DNA of 64,000 bases from Physcia stellaris (GCA_018902385.1 JABSSW010000024.1:496001-560000); one strand, 5' to 3'; shown: positions 1-11,355, counted from the first letter of the stretch. Program-made: numbers and translations. The notes: generated from the sequence alone by a model not told the origin.

Positions 1-1
1 A

Positions 2-496
2 AGTTCACCAAGCAGATCGTACTCGTCAGACTATTCTATGAGACAGCAACGCCGGGACCGTTATGGTGATGGTACAAGGGACGGCGATCGGAACACAAGG
101 CGGCGACGATCTTCTGTGAGCCCTGATACTCGCGGGAGAGATAGGAGTCCACCACGAGGGGCAGGTAAGCGGCGTACGATGAGTCGCAGTGACAGTATGG
201 ACCGGAGCCGTGTTGCCCAAGGCCGTCATTCGATGACACCAACCAGCCCTCCATTGCGTCCGTTGCAAGCGAGAGCGAATGGACGTGGGCTGGCATCAAA
301 TACCCACCGCATGGATTCAATAAGAAGGAAGGATCAAAATGCAAAAGATTCCAACATTCGATCTAGTACTCGGAGTGGAGGTGGGAGCTTTGAGAATAGG
401 CCACAGCAAGCGCCGCCTTTGCGCAAGGAGAGAAGTCTGAGTCCTTTCAGCAAGCGTTTGGCACTTACACAGGCAATGAATTTGGGCCATCGATGA
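2..496 (+). CDS. C-terminal end of an SR-rich, probably mRNA-processing protein (5' truncated)
   Basis: The reading frame is open from base 2 and ends at the stop at 494-496, so the gene starts outside the window. The visible ~164 residues are dense in Arg, Ser, Asp and Pro with repeated RS and RD dipeptides (RRRRSS, RDRSPPRG, RSDSMDRSR) and end in SPFSKRLALTQAMNLGHR. Such RS tails occur in splicing factors and nuclear mRNA-processing proteins. The end resembles what I recall of fungal PWI-domain (SRRM1-like) proteins, but the diagnostic domain would lie upstream, so that is only a guess. It converges on cwf18, itself a splicing gene, 274 bp away. Coding status is well supported by composition; family is not. 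Confidence 0.7.
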   Translation, partial: SSPSRSYSSDYSMRQQRRDRYGDGTRDGDRNTRRRRSSVSPDTRGRDRSPPRGAGKRRTMSRSDSMDRSRVAQGRHSMTPTSPPLRPLQARANGRGLASNTHRMDSIRRKDQNAKDSNIRSSTRSGGGSFENRPQQAPPLRKERSLSPFSKRLALTQAMNLGHR

Positions 497-770
497 TCTG
501 TAGCTTTAGCGTTGGAGTCTAAAGGATATCTGGTTAGCAATCAGGCATTGACTCATTTTGATGGAACGATTACCATTGATCGGGGAGACTCAATCTTCAT
601 CAAGACACCCAATACCGACGCCTTGCCTTCCTCGCTTGATCTTCCCATTTACAGTGTAAGACTTTTTCCGGCTAGCATTGATCATCGAAACATCAATGCT
701 CTTTGGTGGCTTGTCATGATTGCCGCTACAGCCAGGGCCAAAATGGTAGCCAGAGCAATAGCCGTGCTGA

Positions 771-1379
771 TCATATCCTATCCTCGTCCTCCCGTTCCCT
801 CCGTGCATCTTCCTCCTCTTCTCTCTCTCTAACATGCATTCCCTCGACTAGCTCTTCACCAGCCATCGTAACCTCTCCATCCCCAGCACCATTCTTCTTT
901 TTCGCTCCCTCAATCCGCTCTCTCACCAGTCTCGCGATAGCGTTATCAGTCCTTGAATTCAACACCTCCATTTTCTTCGCTAGATCCCGTTTCAGGTCCC
1001 AATTCGGCTTCTTTGGCTGTAGCTTGAACAAGTCAAGTGGCTTATCTTCCTTCTCCTCTTCCGCCGCTTTACGCTTCGTTTCCTCTGCTATCTGTGCCGC
1101 ACGGTCCTCAAGAGTCTCTTCGTTCTCAGTGGGAGCTTGCTCGAAGCCAAGCTTTGGCCCGCGAGTCGTTGGGTCGTAGTTTCGTCCAGAGAGATAGGTC
1201 GTTGCTATTGAAGGAACCTCGTCAGGGTCGGCTTCGGTGGAACCACGCTCAGTATCGTCAATAGCACCGTCGGCATCTTCGGTAGAGTCCGGCTGTTTCC
1301 GTTTTAGGGATTTGAGCTTTGCTAGACGAGCTTTGCGCTCTGTCGCGGCGGCATCCAAGGAAGTGTGGGTTGAAGCCAT
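771..1379 (-). CDS. cwf18: Cwf18/CCDC12-family pre-mRNA splicing factor
   Basis: A single-exon gene of 202 residues starting at ATG 1379 (MASTHTSLDAAATERK); ATG 1382 just upstream gives one more Met. The N-terminal basic helix (ERKARLAKLKSLKRKQ), the central stretch YLSGRNYDPTTRGPKLGF and the core KPNWDLKRDLAKKMEVLNSR followed by AIARLVRERI match the cwf18/CCDC12 family, a small component of the Prp19/NineTeen-associated spliceosome. The family is about 150-200 residues, so length is normal. The C-terminus is Glu/Arg rich (REREEEEDARRERED). It converges on the SR-rich gene at the left edge. Nothing appears broken. A CCAAT box at 1444-1448, inside an imperfect palindrome (1434-1453), lies about 65 bp upstream. 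Confidence 0.9.
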   Translation of the reverse strand: MASTHTSLDAAATERKARLAKLKSLKRKQPDSTEDADGAIDDTERGSTEADPDEVPSIATTYLSGRNYDPTTRGPKLGFEQAPTENEETLEDRAAQIAEETKRKAAEEEKEDKPLDLFKLQPKKPNWDLKRDLAKKMEVLNSRTDNAIARLVRERIEGAKKKNGAGDGEVTMAGEELVEGMHVREREEEEDARREREDEDRI

Positions 1380-1382
1380 CAT

Positions 1383-2436
1383 GTAGCGGAAGTGCCGAAG
1401 CACTTGTTCTCAGCGATCGCTTGTTTTTCAGTGGTCCAACTGGCCAATTGGACACGAGCTTTTCAGAGGCAGATATGAATTGAGAATTAGTAGAGTAGTG
1501 GTGAGGCTCTGAAGTCACAAGATAACCGCGTCCGGCTTTCGGGCCGAAGGTGCGGCGTTTTCTGTCGCCCGGTAACCGCGGCAATATATTATTTTCTTGA
1601 GTTGGTTGGAATTCATCGACAAGCAGTGTCTTAGACACTATACATTACGTGAAAAGGGAGACGTAATCAATTGGCTGGCCTTTAATAAGATACTTTACTG
1701 GGGCACGTACTGGCTTATTGCAGTCGATCTACGTCAAAGCATCAGCACAGCAGAGAAACTCTCTGAGACGCGACCTATCTGTGGATCGAAAGTGCCGGAC
1801 CTGTCAAGGAGTCTGTACCGTTCGTCCTTTTTTCTTGATGAACGTCTTCCAACCCGCATCCGAGCTCTGGTGTGGCGTAGTAATATGCGTGACGCCGGGT
1901 CTACACATTGTGTTTTGAGTGATATATGCTCAGCTCAGCCCTCTCTCTAGTGGATGGCTATAGCCTCGTACACAAGGCTCCAGTGGTAAAGTATACTAAT
2001 GAGCTGACGCCCCCTGACTTTAGATCTGTACGCAAGGCAAACGAAGAAAATCGGATGCTAAATAGAAATTGTTGAATCTAGTTTATCTGTAATCTCAGGT
2101 AATTCATCGATATGAGTATCTGGCGCGCGAGCCGTTGAGCGTGAAATAGGAAATCAAGCAATGAGAGCACCAGAAATAATGAGATCTCAGCATCGTGGAG
2201 GCAGGGTATCCACCATGTCTGGTCTTATGGATTTTTCTTCGATACACTTAGTAAGATGTAGAGCACTGGACCCAAGAACGCATTGTCCTTCTTCTACTTC
2301 TTTGGCTGGCTTCGAACTCCTATCCACCCTATACGCTCAGATTTTTGTACAAACGACAGGTCAAAACGCGCCGTGCTATGATTTAACAATCAAGAACAGG
2401 CAAGAACGCGGGTGCTCAAGATTGGATCCCACTCTC
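1383..2436. other. Intergenic, no gene seen
   Basis: About 1 kb between the cwf18 start and the NEM1 stop. It should hold the cwf18 promoter (CCAAT inside the GTCCAA...TTGGAC palindrome, 1434-1453) and the NEM1 3' end. Open frames at 1597-1950 and 2161-2469 have no recognisable motif and no splice partners, so I see no gene here. Confidence 0.6.
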
Positions 2437-4083
2437 TCAATGCGAGGCCTCAATTTCACCCCTTCGTAGTGCCAGGAGTGCCCGAACATCGGTAACATAC
2501 TGCAGCGCTTCGAGAAGTGGGATCAGATGCAGAAGATCCTTGTCCGTAGGATCATTGATCCAGCCTTCGATTGGAATTGCGTTGTCTATTCGGTAATCAG
2601 AACAATAAGCTCCTAGAACCTTTAATAGATGGTTCGTCTCACCTTCATGAAAAATATAGCTCAATGGGCTATTATCCAGTATCATCACCTTGCTCAAATC
2701 CGGCTCTACGGAGCTCAAATCTTTGATATACGCTCCATTTCGAAAAGTGCAATGCTGTCTATAATATCGCCCTGAAAAGTACTTCCGCTCCTGCTCCAGC
2801 CAATCTATAACGGGATCCGCATATTCTTGGACTGAGGCTGTGAATACAACTAGGTTGTACCATTTGCAAACCTTGCGCAGGAAGTCGTCACAGTGAGGTC
2901 GCTTATGTACGTAGTAAAGGATAGGGTGTTGGGGACCCAGCGTGGTGCCGCCGAAGCCAACGGCTGTTGCAAGTTTGACTTCGACCATATGCCCGCTGGA
3001 CATGCGGCCACCTTTTGCAAGTGAGTGGATGAGGGTTTCGTCGAGATCGATCACAAGAGTTTTCTGGGTTAGTGGGGAGGTCGTGTTGGCGGATAGTGAG
3101 TATGAAGGCTGTCTTCGTGGAACTAAAGGTCGCGGAGGAGCTGGTGCTCGGGGATACTTGGTTATCCGTAGTGATGAGGCTGGGGAGGTTGGAGACTTGA
3201 TCGTTGCTGCGGTAAGCGGGAGATGACGCTCGGAAGTGGATATATCTGCGCCACTGCTTGAGCTTTTTGTAAGTTTCTTGGTCTTACGTCGTCGTCCTGT
3301 CTCGTCATTGTAGAGTTTGATCCGTATGGAACGTCTTGGAATTTCTTCCGAAGAGGATGATGGCTGGGCTTTTGGGCGAATCTCTGATGCATTCTTGCTG
3401 AGATCATCTTTCTCCCCATTCTCGGTGTCTGTCTCTGAGGCGACGGCGGAAGATACGGATCCTGCTGTATCGATTTTGCGGCGGCTAACCTTGATTGCTG
3501 ATTTTCGACTTTGACTGCGCCCGTCGGTTTGGGAAGAAGTCGTGCTGTCAGGCGAGGCCGATAGGCCAACAGCCTGAGCAGTGGAATGGCGCCCATTCCG
3601 CTTTGGCAGAGCCCTTCGGAGCTTCCGTGCCGGGGTGAATGGGGAGAAGTGTCCTTCATCATTGTAGAAGTAAGTTACCACATAGACACCGGGCGCTGCT
3701 AGTGTATAGAAAACCCATTTCAGAGAAGCAGCAAGAGCATCAACAAGCCTTCTAGCTACCAATTCCAGCTTAGTATGCTTCGCGCTGGTCGGCGACTGGG
3801 GTCTGTCGTGGTCGAGTAGCGGAGTCTTTTCATCGAGCTCTGCGGAGGGAGTCTTTGTAGTGTCATGGAGAGCCCCAGGTTCATCTTCGCTAGACCATGA
3901 TTCTTTCTCGTCCGGTGTTGGAGCCTTTCCTACATGCTGACTCGCACTTCTCCGAGGTGGCTGGGCGTCCACGATCCCTTTGTTTACGGTCGTCTCGCTC
4001 AAAGATCTTGAACGACCCTTAGACTGCCTTGGCGTTGAGGTTTGGCCGATAACACGGGCAGACAGGAGATTCAGAGAGTTCAT
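2437..4083 (-). CDS. NEM1: Nem1-type nuclear envelope protein phosphatase catalytic subunit
   Basis: One exon, 548 residues, starting MNSLNLLSARVIG, a beginning typical of fungal Nem1. Nem1, with Spo7, sits in the ER/nuclear envelope and dephosphorylates the phosphatidate phosphatase Pah1 (lipin), so it controls phospholipid versus triacylglycerol synthesis and nuclear shape. The first ~110 residues are disordered, followed by a hydrophobic segment at about 115-140 (KWVFYTLAAPGVYVVTYFY), a long Ser-rich basic linker, then the FCP/SCP (NLI-interacting factor) phosphatase domain. The DxDxT nucleophile motif is D346-L-D348-E-T350, followed by VHKRPHCDDFL, LVVFTASVQEYADPV and the ILDNSP motif. 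All catalytic elements are intact. It shares a 317 bp divergent promoter region with the eIF2B beta gene. Confidence 0.92.
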   Translation of the reverse strand: MNSLNLLSARVIGQTSTPRQSKGRSRSLSETTVNKGIVDAQPPRRSASQHVGKAPTPDEKESWSSEDEPGALHDTTKTPSAELDEKTPLLDHDRPQSPTSAKHTKLELVARRLVDALAASLKWVFYTLAAPGVYVVTYFYNDEGHFSPFTPARKLRRALPKRNGRHSTAQAVGLSASPDSTTSSQTDGRSQSRKSAIKVSRRKIDTAGSVSSAVASETDTENGEKDDLSKNASEIRPKAQPSSSSEEIPRRSIRIKLYNDETGRRRKTKKLTKSSSSGADISTSERHLPLTAATIKSPTSPASSLRITKYPRAPAPPRPLVPRRQPSYSLSANTTSPLTQKTLVIDLDETLIHSLAKGGRMSSGHMVEVKLATAVGFGGTTLGPQHPILYYVHKRPHCDDFLRKVCKWYNLVVFTASVQEYADPVIDWLEQERKYFSGRYYRQHCTFRNGAYIKDLSSVEPDLSKVMILDNSPLSYIFHEGETNHLLKVLGAYCSDYRIDNAIPIEGWINDPTDKDLLHLIPLLEALQYVTDVRALLALRRGEIEASH

Positions 4084-4400
4084 CGCTCTCTGTCATTGTG
4101 TAGTTGGCGCCATGGGAATGTTGAGTGCGAGGAACAGTTTTGGGGCAGCCTGACGCATGAGCTGCAGCCGGAACGGCGGAGCAGAAGCCGGACAGCATGT
4201 GAAGGGAACCTCCCATTCAAAGAAATTGGACCAGAATTTTCCCACCAAAGACACTGGTTTCGGATTGGCAATGATGGCTTGAAAATTATGGAGATCAACC
4301 TTGACACCATGTCTCGCTTACGACCTGCCCTTGAGATATTTATCAAATCCGATCCTGCCACTGACTTCTGCATCAGCAAGTCTCGGGACAACCTAACAAC
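4084..4400. promoter_or_regulatory. Divergent promoter region NEM1 / GCD7
   Basis: The 317 bp between the two opposed start codons must serve both genes. I see no convincing TATA box or repeated operator. The assignment rests on position only. Confidence 0.5.
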
Positions 4401-5965
4401 ATGCCAACCGCTGGCTTGGTCACCCCAAGTTTGGAGACTGTCTTAAGCTCAATTGAGGCAGCAAGCTCTGCTGATGCTATCAATGTCGAATCTAACATCC
4501 AATACTTGATTTCGTGAGTCCAACTCCAGCAAGTCACCGAATGGCAGCGCTGACCGACCTAGTCTACTCAAAAGACGCCAGGTTCGAAATTCAAGAGCAT
4601 GCGCGATTGCGACTGCACATCTTTTAAGCTTAGTGGTATCGAAGTATCAGGTAACAAACATCACGGGTCTCATAGAGCGAGTGCAAGAAGTCGGGCAGAG
4701 ATTGACATCCGCACAACCGAAAGAGTTAGCCGTGGGCAACATTGTTCGCAGGGTCTTAGGTGTTATTCGAGATGAGGCCGAGGAAGATCGCGAAGGAGAA
4801 GAAAGCCTCTACAGCGAGGTCAGGGACGAAGACGCACAATCTGCTACGCCTGAGGAGAAGATCCAATCATCCAGCCCATCGACCTCCAACCCTTTACGAC
4901 ATGATACAATAAACTCTAAAGACCTACCTACAAACGTTCAGAACACCAAGGATGGCCAGTTAGTTCAACCGCGTTCGTTGGTATCTTCCCAGTCCTCAAT
5001 CGCTGCAGGAACGAGTCAGCCATTGCTCAAGTCAATGTTCAATCTCCTGTCCCATCCTGCCTCCAATGCTTCATCCCCTTCAGCCACTCCAGGCACCCAG
5101 TCACCCCGTGCGTCGTCTTCTCGTCCGATGGGGGATTTAGTGGATGTTAGTGCGGCCAAAGACCTCAGAGCCGAAGTGGTAGAGGCGATTGATGAGATCA
5201 TTGAGGAGCTGAACACAGCAGATGATCAGATTGCAGGCTACGCTTTAGATCACATACACTCAAATGAGATCGTTCTAACCCACACCGCCTCGGTCACAGT
5301 GCAGAAATTCTTATTAAGGGCTGCTGCAAAGAGGAAGTTCACGGTCATCCACGCCGAAACGTTTCCAAACGATCATGAGAACGTGCATGCAACTGTGACC
5401 GGAAGTGTAAAAGCCAGCTCGAATAACTCAGGTACGGACAGGTTTCACAAATCTTTGGTGGCCGCGGGAATTACAGTCATCCTCATACCCGACTCTGCAG
5501 TATTCGCTCTTATGTCCCGCGTTAACAAAGTCGTTTTGGGTACTCACGCTGTACTGGCCAACGGAAGTCTAGTCGCTGCGGCGGGCTCAAAGTCTATCGC
5601 CCAAGCCGCGAGTATGCACAAAACCCCAGTGATTGTGCTTTCTGCAGTTTATAAGCTCAGCCCAGTCTATCCTTTCAGTGTCGACACTTTCATCGAGTTT
5701 GGAGATACCACCAAGATAATCTCGAACGATGAGACGGACTTGCTCCATCAAGCGGAAGTGGAGAATCCGCTATATGACTACGTACCATCGCAACTGATAG
5801 ACCTCTACATTACAAACCTGTACGTACTTTTTTGGCCTCTAGGAAGCTGCCAAAAATACTGATAGCAGTTCCAGGGGCGGCCACGCACCTTCATATCTGT
5901 ACCGCATAGTTTTAGATCACTATCGACCAGAGGATACCGAGCCTCCACACCAGGAGACGACCTGA
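4401..5965 (+). CDS. GCD7: Translation initiation factor eIF2B subunit beta
   Basis: Three exons: 4401-4513, 4563-5819 and 5875-5965 (introns 49 and 55 nt), giving 486 residues, normal for fungal Gcd7. ATG 4401 gives MPTAGLVTPSLETVLSSIEA, and the first splice restores LISLLKRRQVRNSRACA, the usual eIF2B N-terminal helix. The protein is part of the guanine nucleotide exchange factor for eIF2; with the alpha and delta subunits it forms the regulatory core that senses phosphorylated eIF2. Visible family marks are ELAVGNIVRRVLGVIRDE, a Ser/Pro-rich linker at about 130-210, then the Rossmann-like half with NKVVLGTHAVLANGSLVAAAGS and VIVLSAVYKLSP. The last exon supplies GGHAPSYLYRIVLDHYRPED. No defects were seen. 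Confidence 0.95.
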
Positions 5966-7068
5966 ATGAAACAGGGCTAGAATTGGTGGCGTATCAAGAA
6001 CTTGATCGGAATTCGAAACAACTATTTCTGCTACGTAGAGCTTTTTGACAAGCCCTAAATACATCGATTTAGACCTGCACAACGGGGGTTGAATCAGCGA
6101 AAGTATCACTACCAGTAGAATTATAAATAACGAATGACTTTGAAAGTGGGTAGGTTTGTGTCTCAGGTCTTTTCAGTTTCTTTATGGTCGTCAATCTGCT
6201 GCATCCGAGGGCTTATCAGCTCCCCACGACCCATAAACGGAATAAACCCCACCCCTATTTACGCCAATGCCATTGACAACTACCCATAGAGGCAAATAAG
6301 TAGCCATTCCAGTAGTTGGAGCCATCAGAAGATGTGGTGAGCTAGGATTCAAGTCACGTAAAGTGGTTCGTGGAGTGAAGTGAACCGCAGGGAAGCAAGA
6401 TACAGTCGGACCTTTTACCATTCTCTCATCATCGACACCAATTTATTCGGACCGTACTTGAAAAGAAAATGGAACGGTACGGCGACCATGGAAATTGTAC
6501 TTACGCAGGTGTAGGCTTTCACATTACTTCATGGAATGTGATTGGAGGTATGAATGTAGCTGACAATACCTATTTGCACTGATCTGCGTCTTCTGTTTAA
6601 TGATCCCGAGTCAATTCGAATGCAAGGTGATATGCGAGACGGCTAGCATGTCTCGACTATGGTAGCTCTATCGATCCGTCTTTCGCACTCCAAGTGAATG
6701 AGTATAGATCTCCAGCGCTACTTGTGTATCCGGGCTACAAAGATGATGCCAGACTGAGATCAAAATACATGGAGAGAGAGCAGATATCTGTGACTCGTCG
6801 ATATCAAAGAACTATTGGAGACTCTCCGGAGGTCGAATCAATGGATAGCATGCAGGCTCGGGTACATCCTGATCTTGAAAAAAGGGTCTGTTTAATGGCT
6901 TCGAGCTAGCTCGCTAGCTAAATAGACGCTCCCGTCCGCTCCCGTGCATGATTATTTCTCGCTTATTCAGTCCGAGGTAAAGAAGTAAGAAATGGATATT
7001 TATGTTGAATCCTCAATGCGCTATCTCTACTACCACTTCGGTATTATCGTTGCAAACAAGTCGCGAAC
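5966..7068. other. Intergenic, no gene seen
   Basis: About 1.1 kb between GCD7 and CEX1. Short open frames (for example 6191-6421 minus and 6694-6909 plus) lack motifs and show no splice context. It probably holds the GCD7 3' end and the CEX1 promoter. Confidence 0.55.
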
Positions 7069-9817
7069 ATGGACTTCTTGAAGTCGGCAGTGGCTGCTGT
7101 TGGCAGTGTCAAAGGCCCTCCTTTTCCGTACACCTTCGGCGACCAAGTCACACTTGATCAGTCAATATGGAAACTATTCAATGGTGTCAAGCGTGTAGGT
7201 GAGAAATGCACCTGTATCAAATGACTTGACTTGCTGATTGAGATCAGGAGGACAAGTCTGACTGCAGCATCTTCACTTTTGATGTTGCAGAGAACAAGTC
7301 TAGCCTACCCATTGCTAGGAATGCGGTTCGGAAGTTGAGAACGTTGAGACATCCTGGAATGGTCAAAGTCCTGGAAACTGTGGAGGTATATGCTGTTCAG
7401 ATTGAGAGCAAAAGCAGCAGCATGTTCTGACCACAAGAGCAGACAGATACCTACATCTATGTTGCTACTGAACGCCTGACACCCCTACAATGGCCTGTGC
7501 GAAGAAAGGCGTTAAGCGAAGAGACTCTCAAATGGGGTTTGTTCACGATTGCGGTAGGGCGTGGATCTTTGAGGACTGGCACAACATGCTGAGAGTGAGG
7601 CAGAATACACTGGGATTCGTGAATGAAGAAGCCCTTTCTGTACATGGCAACGTCAGGACTTCCTCCATTTTCATAAGCCAAAGCGGTGAATGGAGGCTTG
7701 GCGGTCTGGAAGTACTTAGCTCGATGAAAGAAGACGACGCCGTTATCTATGTAAGTTTTTTGATCTCCCGTATGGGTGTCGGATGGCGACTTACCACTCA
7801 CAAGACTTATGCCAGCTTGGTGCCAGGCTTAGGAAGCTATGCCTCACCCGAGGTCGCAAAGTCAGGATGGGATGCTATCAAACGACACCCTGTGTCTGCA
7901 GCTGACTCCTACGGGTTCGGACTCTTGATCTTCGAGGTATTCAATGGCTGCATCATTACCAGCGATCAGATAGGCCAGACAAAGAATGTGCCGCCTAGTA
8001 TGCACCAAAGTTACAAGCGACTTCACAATGCCAACCCTAAAGCGAGACTAAGTGTTGCTCATTTCCGAGATCAAGGTAGGCGGAGTGGTGGCTTCTTTGA
8101 GACGCCTTTGATCAAGCTCTCTGAAAGCTTGGAACATTTGGGCCTCAAAAGTGACGGTGAAAGAGAGGAATTTCTCAGGTATGTATTACTCGACTTGTAA
8201 AGGGAGAGAATGGACCTAATTTCTTCCCAGTGAGCTGGATGAGGTCTCGAATGATTTTCCTGAAGAATACTTTAGTGCCAAAGTTCTTCCCGAGTTGTTG
8301 AAGTCTGTCGAGTTCGGTGGAGGAGGGCCGAGAGTCCTGGCGTCCGTTGTGAAGATAGCTGCCAATCTTTCAGATGATCAATATGACGCGCGAGTTACTC
8401 CGGTCATTGTGAGGTTATTTGCCAACCCAGATCGAGCAATTCGTGTGTGCTTACTCGACAACTTGCCGCAAATGATCGATCATCTGTCTCAAAAAGTCGT
8501 CAACGACAAAATCTTCCCGCAAATGGTTACTGGCTTCTCCGACCTCGCACCTGTTGTGCGAGAGCAGACGGTGAAGGCAGTCCTAACGATAGTGGCAAAG
8601 CTCTCGGACAGGACTATCAACGGCGAGCTGTTGAAACATCTTGCAAAAACGGCAAATGATGAGCAGCCAGGGATACGTACAAACACTACGATCTGTTTAG
8701 GCAAGATAGCTCGCAACCTAGGAGCAAATGTGAGTTTATCTTACATCAATAGGGTGGTCTTTGACAGAGGATGCTCATACTTCGGCAGACACGACAGAAA
8801 GTCCTGACCGCGGCATTTGCACGCTCGTTAAGAGATCCCTTCGTTCACGCTCGTAATGCGGCGCTGCTCGCGCTAGCTGCAACATCTGATCTTTTCAATG
8901 ACGAAGATTGTGCCACCAAATTGCTCCCAGCTCTATGCCCAGTAATGATCGATAAGGAAAAGTTCGCAACCCTGACGATGATTGTCGTAAATCCCATCGC
9001 TGACGCGTCTTAGGCTTGTTCGAGATCAAGCGAATAAATGCTTCGATATCTACGTCCAGCGAATACGAAAATATGCAAATTCCCTTCCTGACTCTGTGCT
9101 CCCACCACCAACGACGACGAACGGGATTCCTCCTCGCATGAGCACCCCTCAAAATGATAGCGGCTGGGCTGGTTGGGCTATCTCATCATTCACCAACAAA
9201 ATCAACACTGCCAGCGGAGAAATGCAACCCAAACCATCTCAAGCTCCTCCTCTGCGTCCATCATCATCAACAGATGGCCGACCGTCACTTTCTGTCAGCC
9301 ACGATAACCCAAAGACTTCTGCATCCGCTTCGAATCTCCACCGCCAAGCTGTTGCTGGCTCGACGGCGCCAGTCCTTACTCGAACCTCCACCGAGCAGTT
9401 CTTCAATGATGCTCAAGATGAAGATGACGAAGTTGACGAAGCCTGGGGGAAATGGACGAGGACTCATTCTTTGACGCTCCGTCAACAAAGCCACCGCCTG
9501 CGCCTGCACCCGCGGTTTTCGACGATGGCGGCGAGCCAGACTTTGAAGGCTGGCTCAATGCACAGGCGAAAGCGAAGTCAAAAGCCCCCTTACCGAAGGG
9601 ACTAGCGAAGCCGATATCAAAACCAGCAGCTACAAATTCAACTGCCAATGGGCGAATGCCAGTGACTAGGACGACTACTACTGGAGGCGTAGGGACGGGG
9701 GCGGGCGTGAAGAAAGTCGCCAGCACCGTTGTCAAGCCGAATGTCACCACACCCAAGGTCATTGATACAAAACCTAAGGAAGCCGCAGACGATGACTGGG
9801 GAGATGCGTGGGATTGA
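7069..9817 (+). CDS. CEX1: SCY1-like pseudokinase, Cex1/SCYL1 family (apparent frameshift in last exon)
   Basis: Eight exons: 7069-7194, 7248-7385, 7443-7553, 7604-7750, 7805-8178, 8231-8729, 8789-8961 and 9014-9817. Cex1/SCYL1 proteins help nuclear tRNA export and Golgi traffic. The N-terminal ~300 residues are a kinase-like fold without catalytic residues: the HRD region reads SVHGNVRTSSIF and the DFG region LGGLEVL. Then come HEAT repeats (DFPEEYFSAKVLPELLKSVE onward, with TRQKVLTAAFARSLRDPFVH) and a Ser/Pro-rich tail ending DDDWGDAWD, the usual tail motif. The exon 1 donor at 7195 (GTAGGT) was preferred over 7199 because it gives VKREDKSDCSIF. The intron at 8962-9013 has an odd GTTCGC donor. 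In the last exon the frame breaks near 9441-9446 (run of five G). As sequenced the protein would stop at 9605 (~719 aa); with one more base it is ~790 aa and reaches 9817. Confidence 0.9.
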
Positions 9818-10081
9818 GGGTTCACTTTTGATGTTGCACACTGATGCAGTCTCGCGATCCGACAAGATTGTCTGGAAATTGTCGCTTGGTTTAGAACATA
9901 GCCGCTGGGCGACTGGATCTATAATCGTCCATAGAAAGGCCCCTTCGACCTCCGTTACGCCCATCCAGGTATCCCCAGCGCCAATGCTCAAAAGTCATCG
10001 CTCATACAAATCATCGCCACATCTCCAAGCTTTCGCTCGTGCTGCACGGGCTTAACCATGTCCCATTACGAGCGTACATTG

Positions 10082-11355
10082 TTATCTCGTCGCCTCCGAA
10101 TAATCGTTCAGTGCCACACACACTGCACCTCTGTGGTGCCCATTATACTGCCTAATGACCGACTGCGTATTCAACTCCCACAGCCGGGCATAGTGATCAC
10201 TACACGCGGTGACCAGATACGCGCTGTCGGCGCTAAACGCACAATCCCACACCCAGCGCTGATGGCTCTCGAGACTCGTCTCGATCGGAAAAGCCGCCTG
10301 CGCGTTTATCCCTTCGGACGAAGAGTGTCCGTGGCTGAATTCGCTGCTCGTCGTGTTTTGGGAATTGGAGAGGCTGTCGGACGAGCTGAGGGGCGATTTC
10401 GAAGACGTGGTCAGAGCGGATGAGGAGGGGTTGGTGACGACGCGCCAGATGCGGGCGTGGTGGTCTGCGCTGCAGGTCGCGAGGTGGCGCACGTCGGGCG
10501 AGAGGAGGACGCGCGTGATGTAGGTCTTGTGGGCGGGGAATCTGCAGATGGGGATGAGGGAGGTGATGTCGCGGTGCTGTTGCAGCTTCCAGACGAAAAC
10601 GGTGCCCTGAGATTTTTTGGCTGGCGGTTAGCTGCTGAGAAATGCAATTGTACATATGATGTATATGAAGATGATGCGTTCGAAGCTCAAAATGTGAGGG
10701 TCGCACAAAAGGGCTTCCATTGAGGGATTCGGGGTACTCACAGAGTTATTCCCCGCGCACAGGAGCGTCCCATCGCTCGCAACCGTCACGCTAGCCATCG
10801 ACACATCAGGCTCAGGCACCAACTGATGCGTGCATTTATTCTCCCCCAGATCCCAAATCCTCACACTCCCCCCCCGATCGCAGGAAATCAATTCCCCCTG
10901 ATTCGGATGAATAACCACATCATTGACGGGGCTCCCGTGCAGATAATTCCGCTGGATGCTGCCCGTCCGCGTATCCCAGATCTTGACCGCGCCGTCCTCG
11001 GAGCTGGTCACCATCCATTTGCCCTCGCAGTGGAACGCGACGCCGGTGATGTTGCCCGTGTGCCCGTCGAAGGTGAGCACCGGGTTCGGGTTCGTGGAGC
11101 GGATGTCGTAGAGCTTCACGTTGTGGTTCCCTGCTGCGGCGAGGTAGCGCTTGTCTGGCGAGATGCAGAGTCGGTTGACTTGCGAGTCGGGGTGTTGGAT
11201 TGTGCGCGAGCAGATCCCGGATAGGGCTTCCCAGAAGCGGATCGTGTGGTCGTAACCAGCTGCAGGGGGGTGGGGTGGTCAGCCTGATTCTTGGAGAGGG
11301 GGAGCGGATTGGGGGGGAGAGGGTTGGGATTACCGGTGCAGAGAATGACGCTCAT
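10082..11355 (-). CDS. LST8: Lst8-type WD40 protein, TOR complex subunit
   Basis: Three exons (minus): 11334-11355, 10742-11259 and 10082-10606; introns 74 and 135 nt; 354 residues. Splicing gives MSVILCTAGYDHTIRFWEAL and NNSGTVFVWKLQQHRDITSL, both characteristic of Lst8/GbetaL. Seven WD40 repeats form a propeller that binds the TOR kinase domain in both TORC1 and TORC2. Clear WD marks include GKWMVTSSEDGAVKIWDTRT, VRIWDLGENKC and HARIWRVV. Yeast Lst8 is about 303 residues; the excess is a Ser-rich insert of about 45 residues at the repeat 6/7 boundary (from SSSALTTSSKSPLSSSDSL to SSSEGINAQ), just before ESHQRWVWDCAFS. It converges on CEX1 with a 264 bp gap. Confidence 0.94.

Noticed and set aside
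1597-1950. Plus-strand open frame of 117 codons
   Set aside because: No motif, no ATG-supported family start, and composition like the surrounding intergenic DNA.
6694-6909. Small plus-strand frame before CEX1
   Set aside because: Short, no homology recognised, no splice context, ends in a repeated TAGCTAGC-like stretch.
9403-9825. Minus-strand frame over the CEX1 tail
   Set aside because: Mirror of low-complexity coding sequence; the plus strand carries the conserved DDDWGDAWD end.
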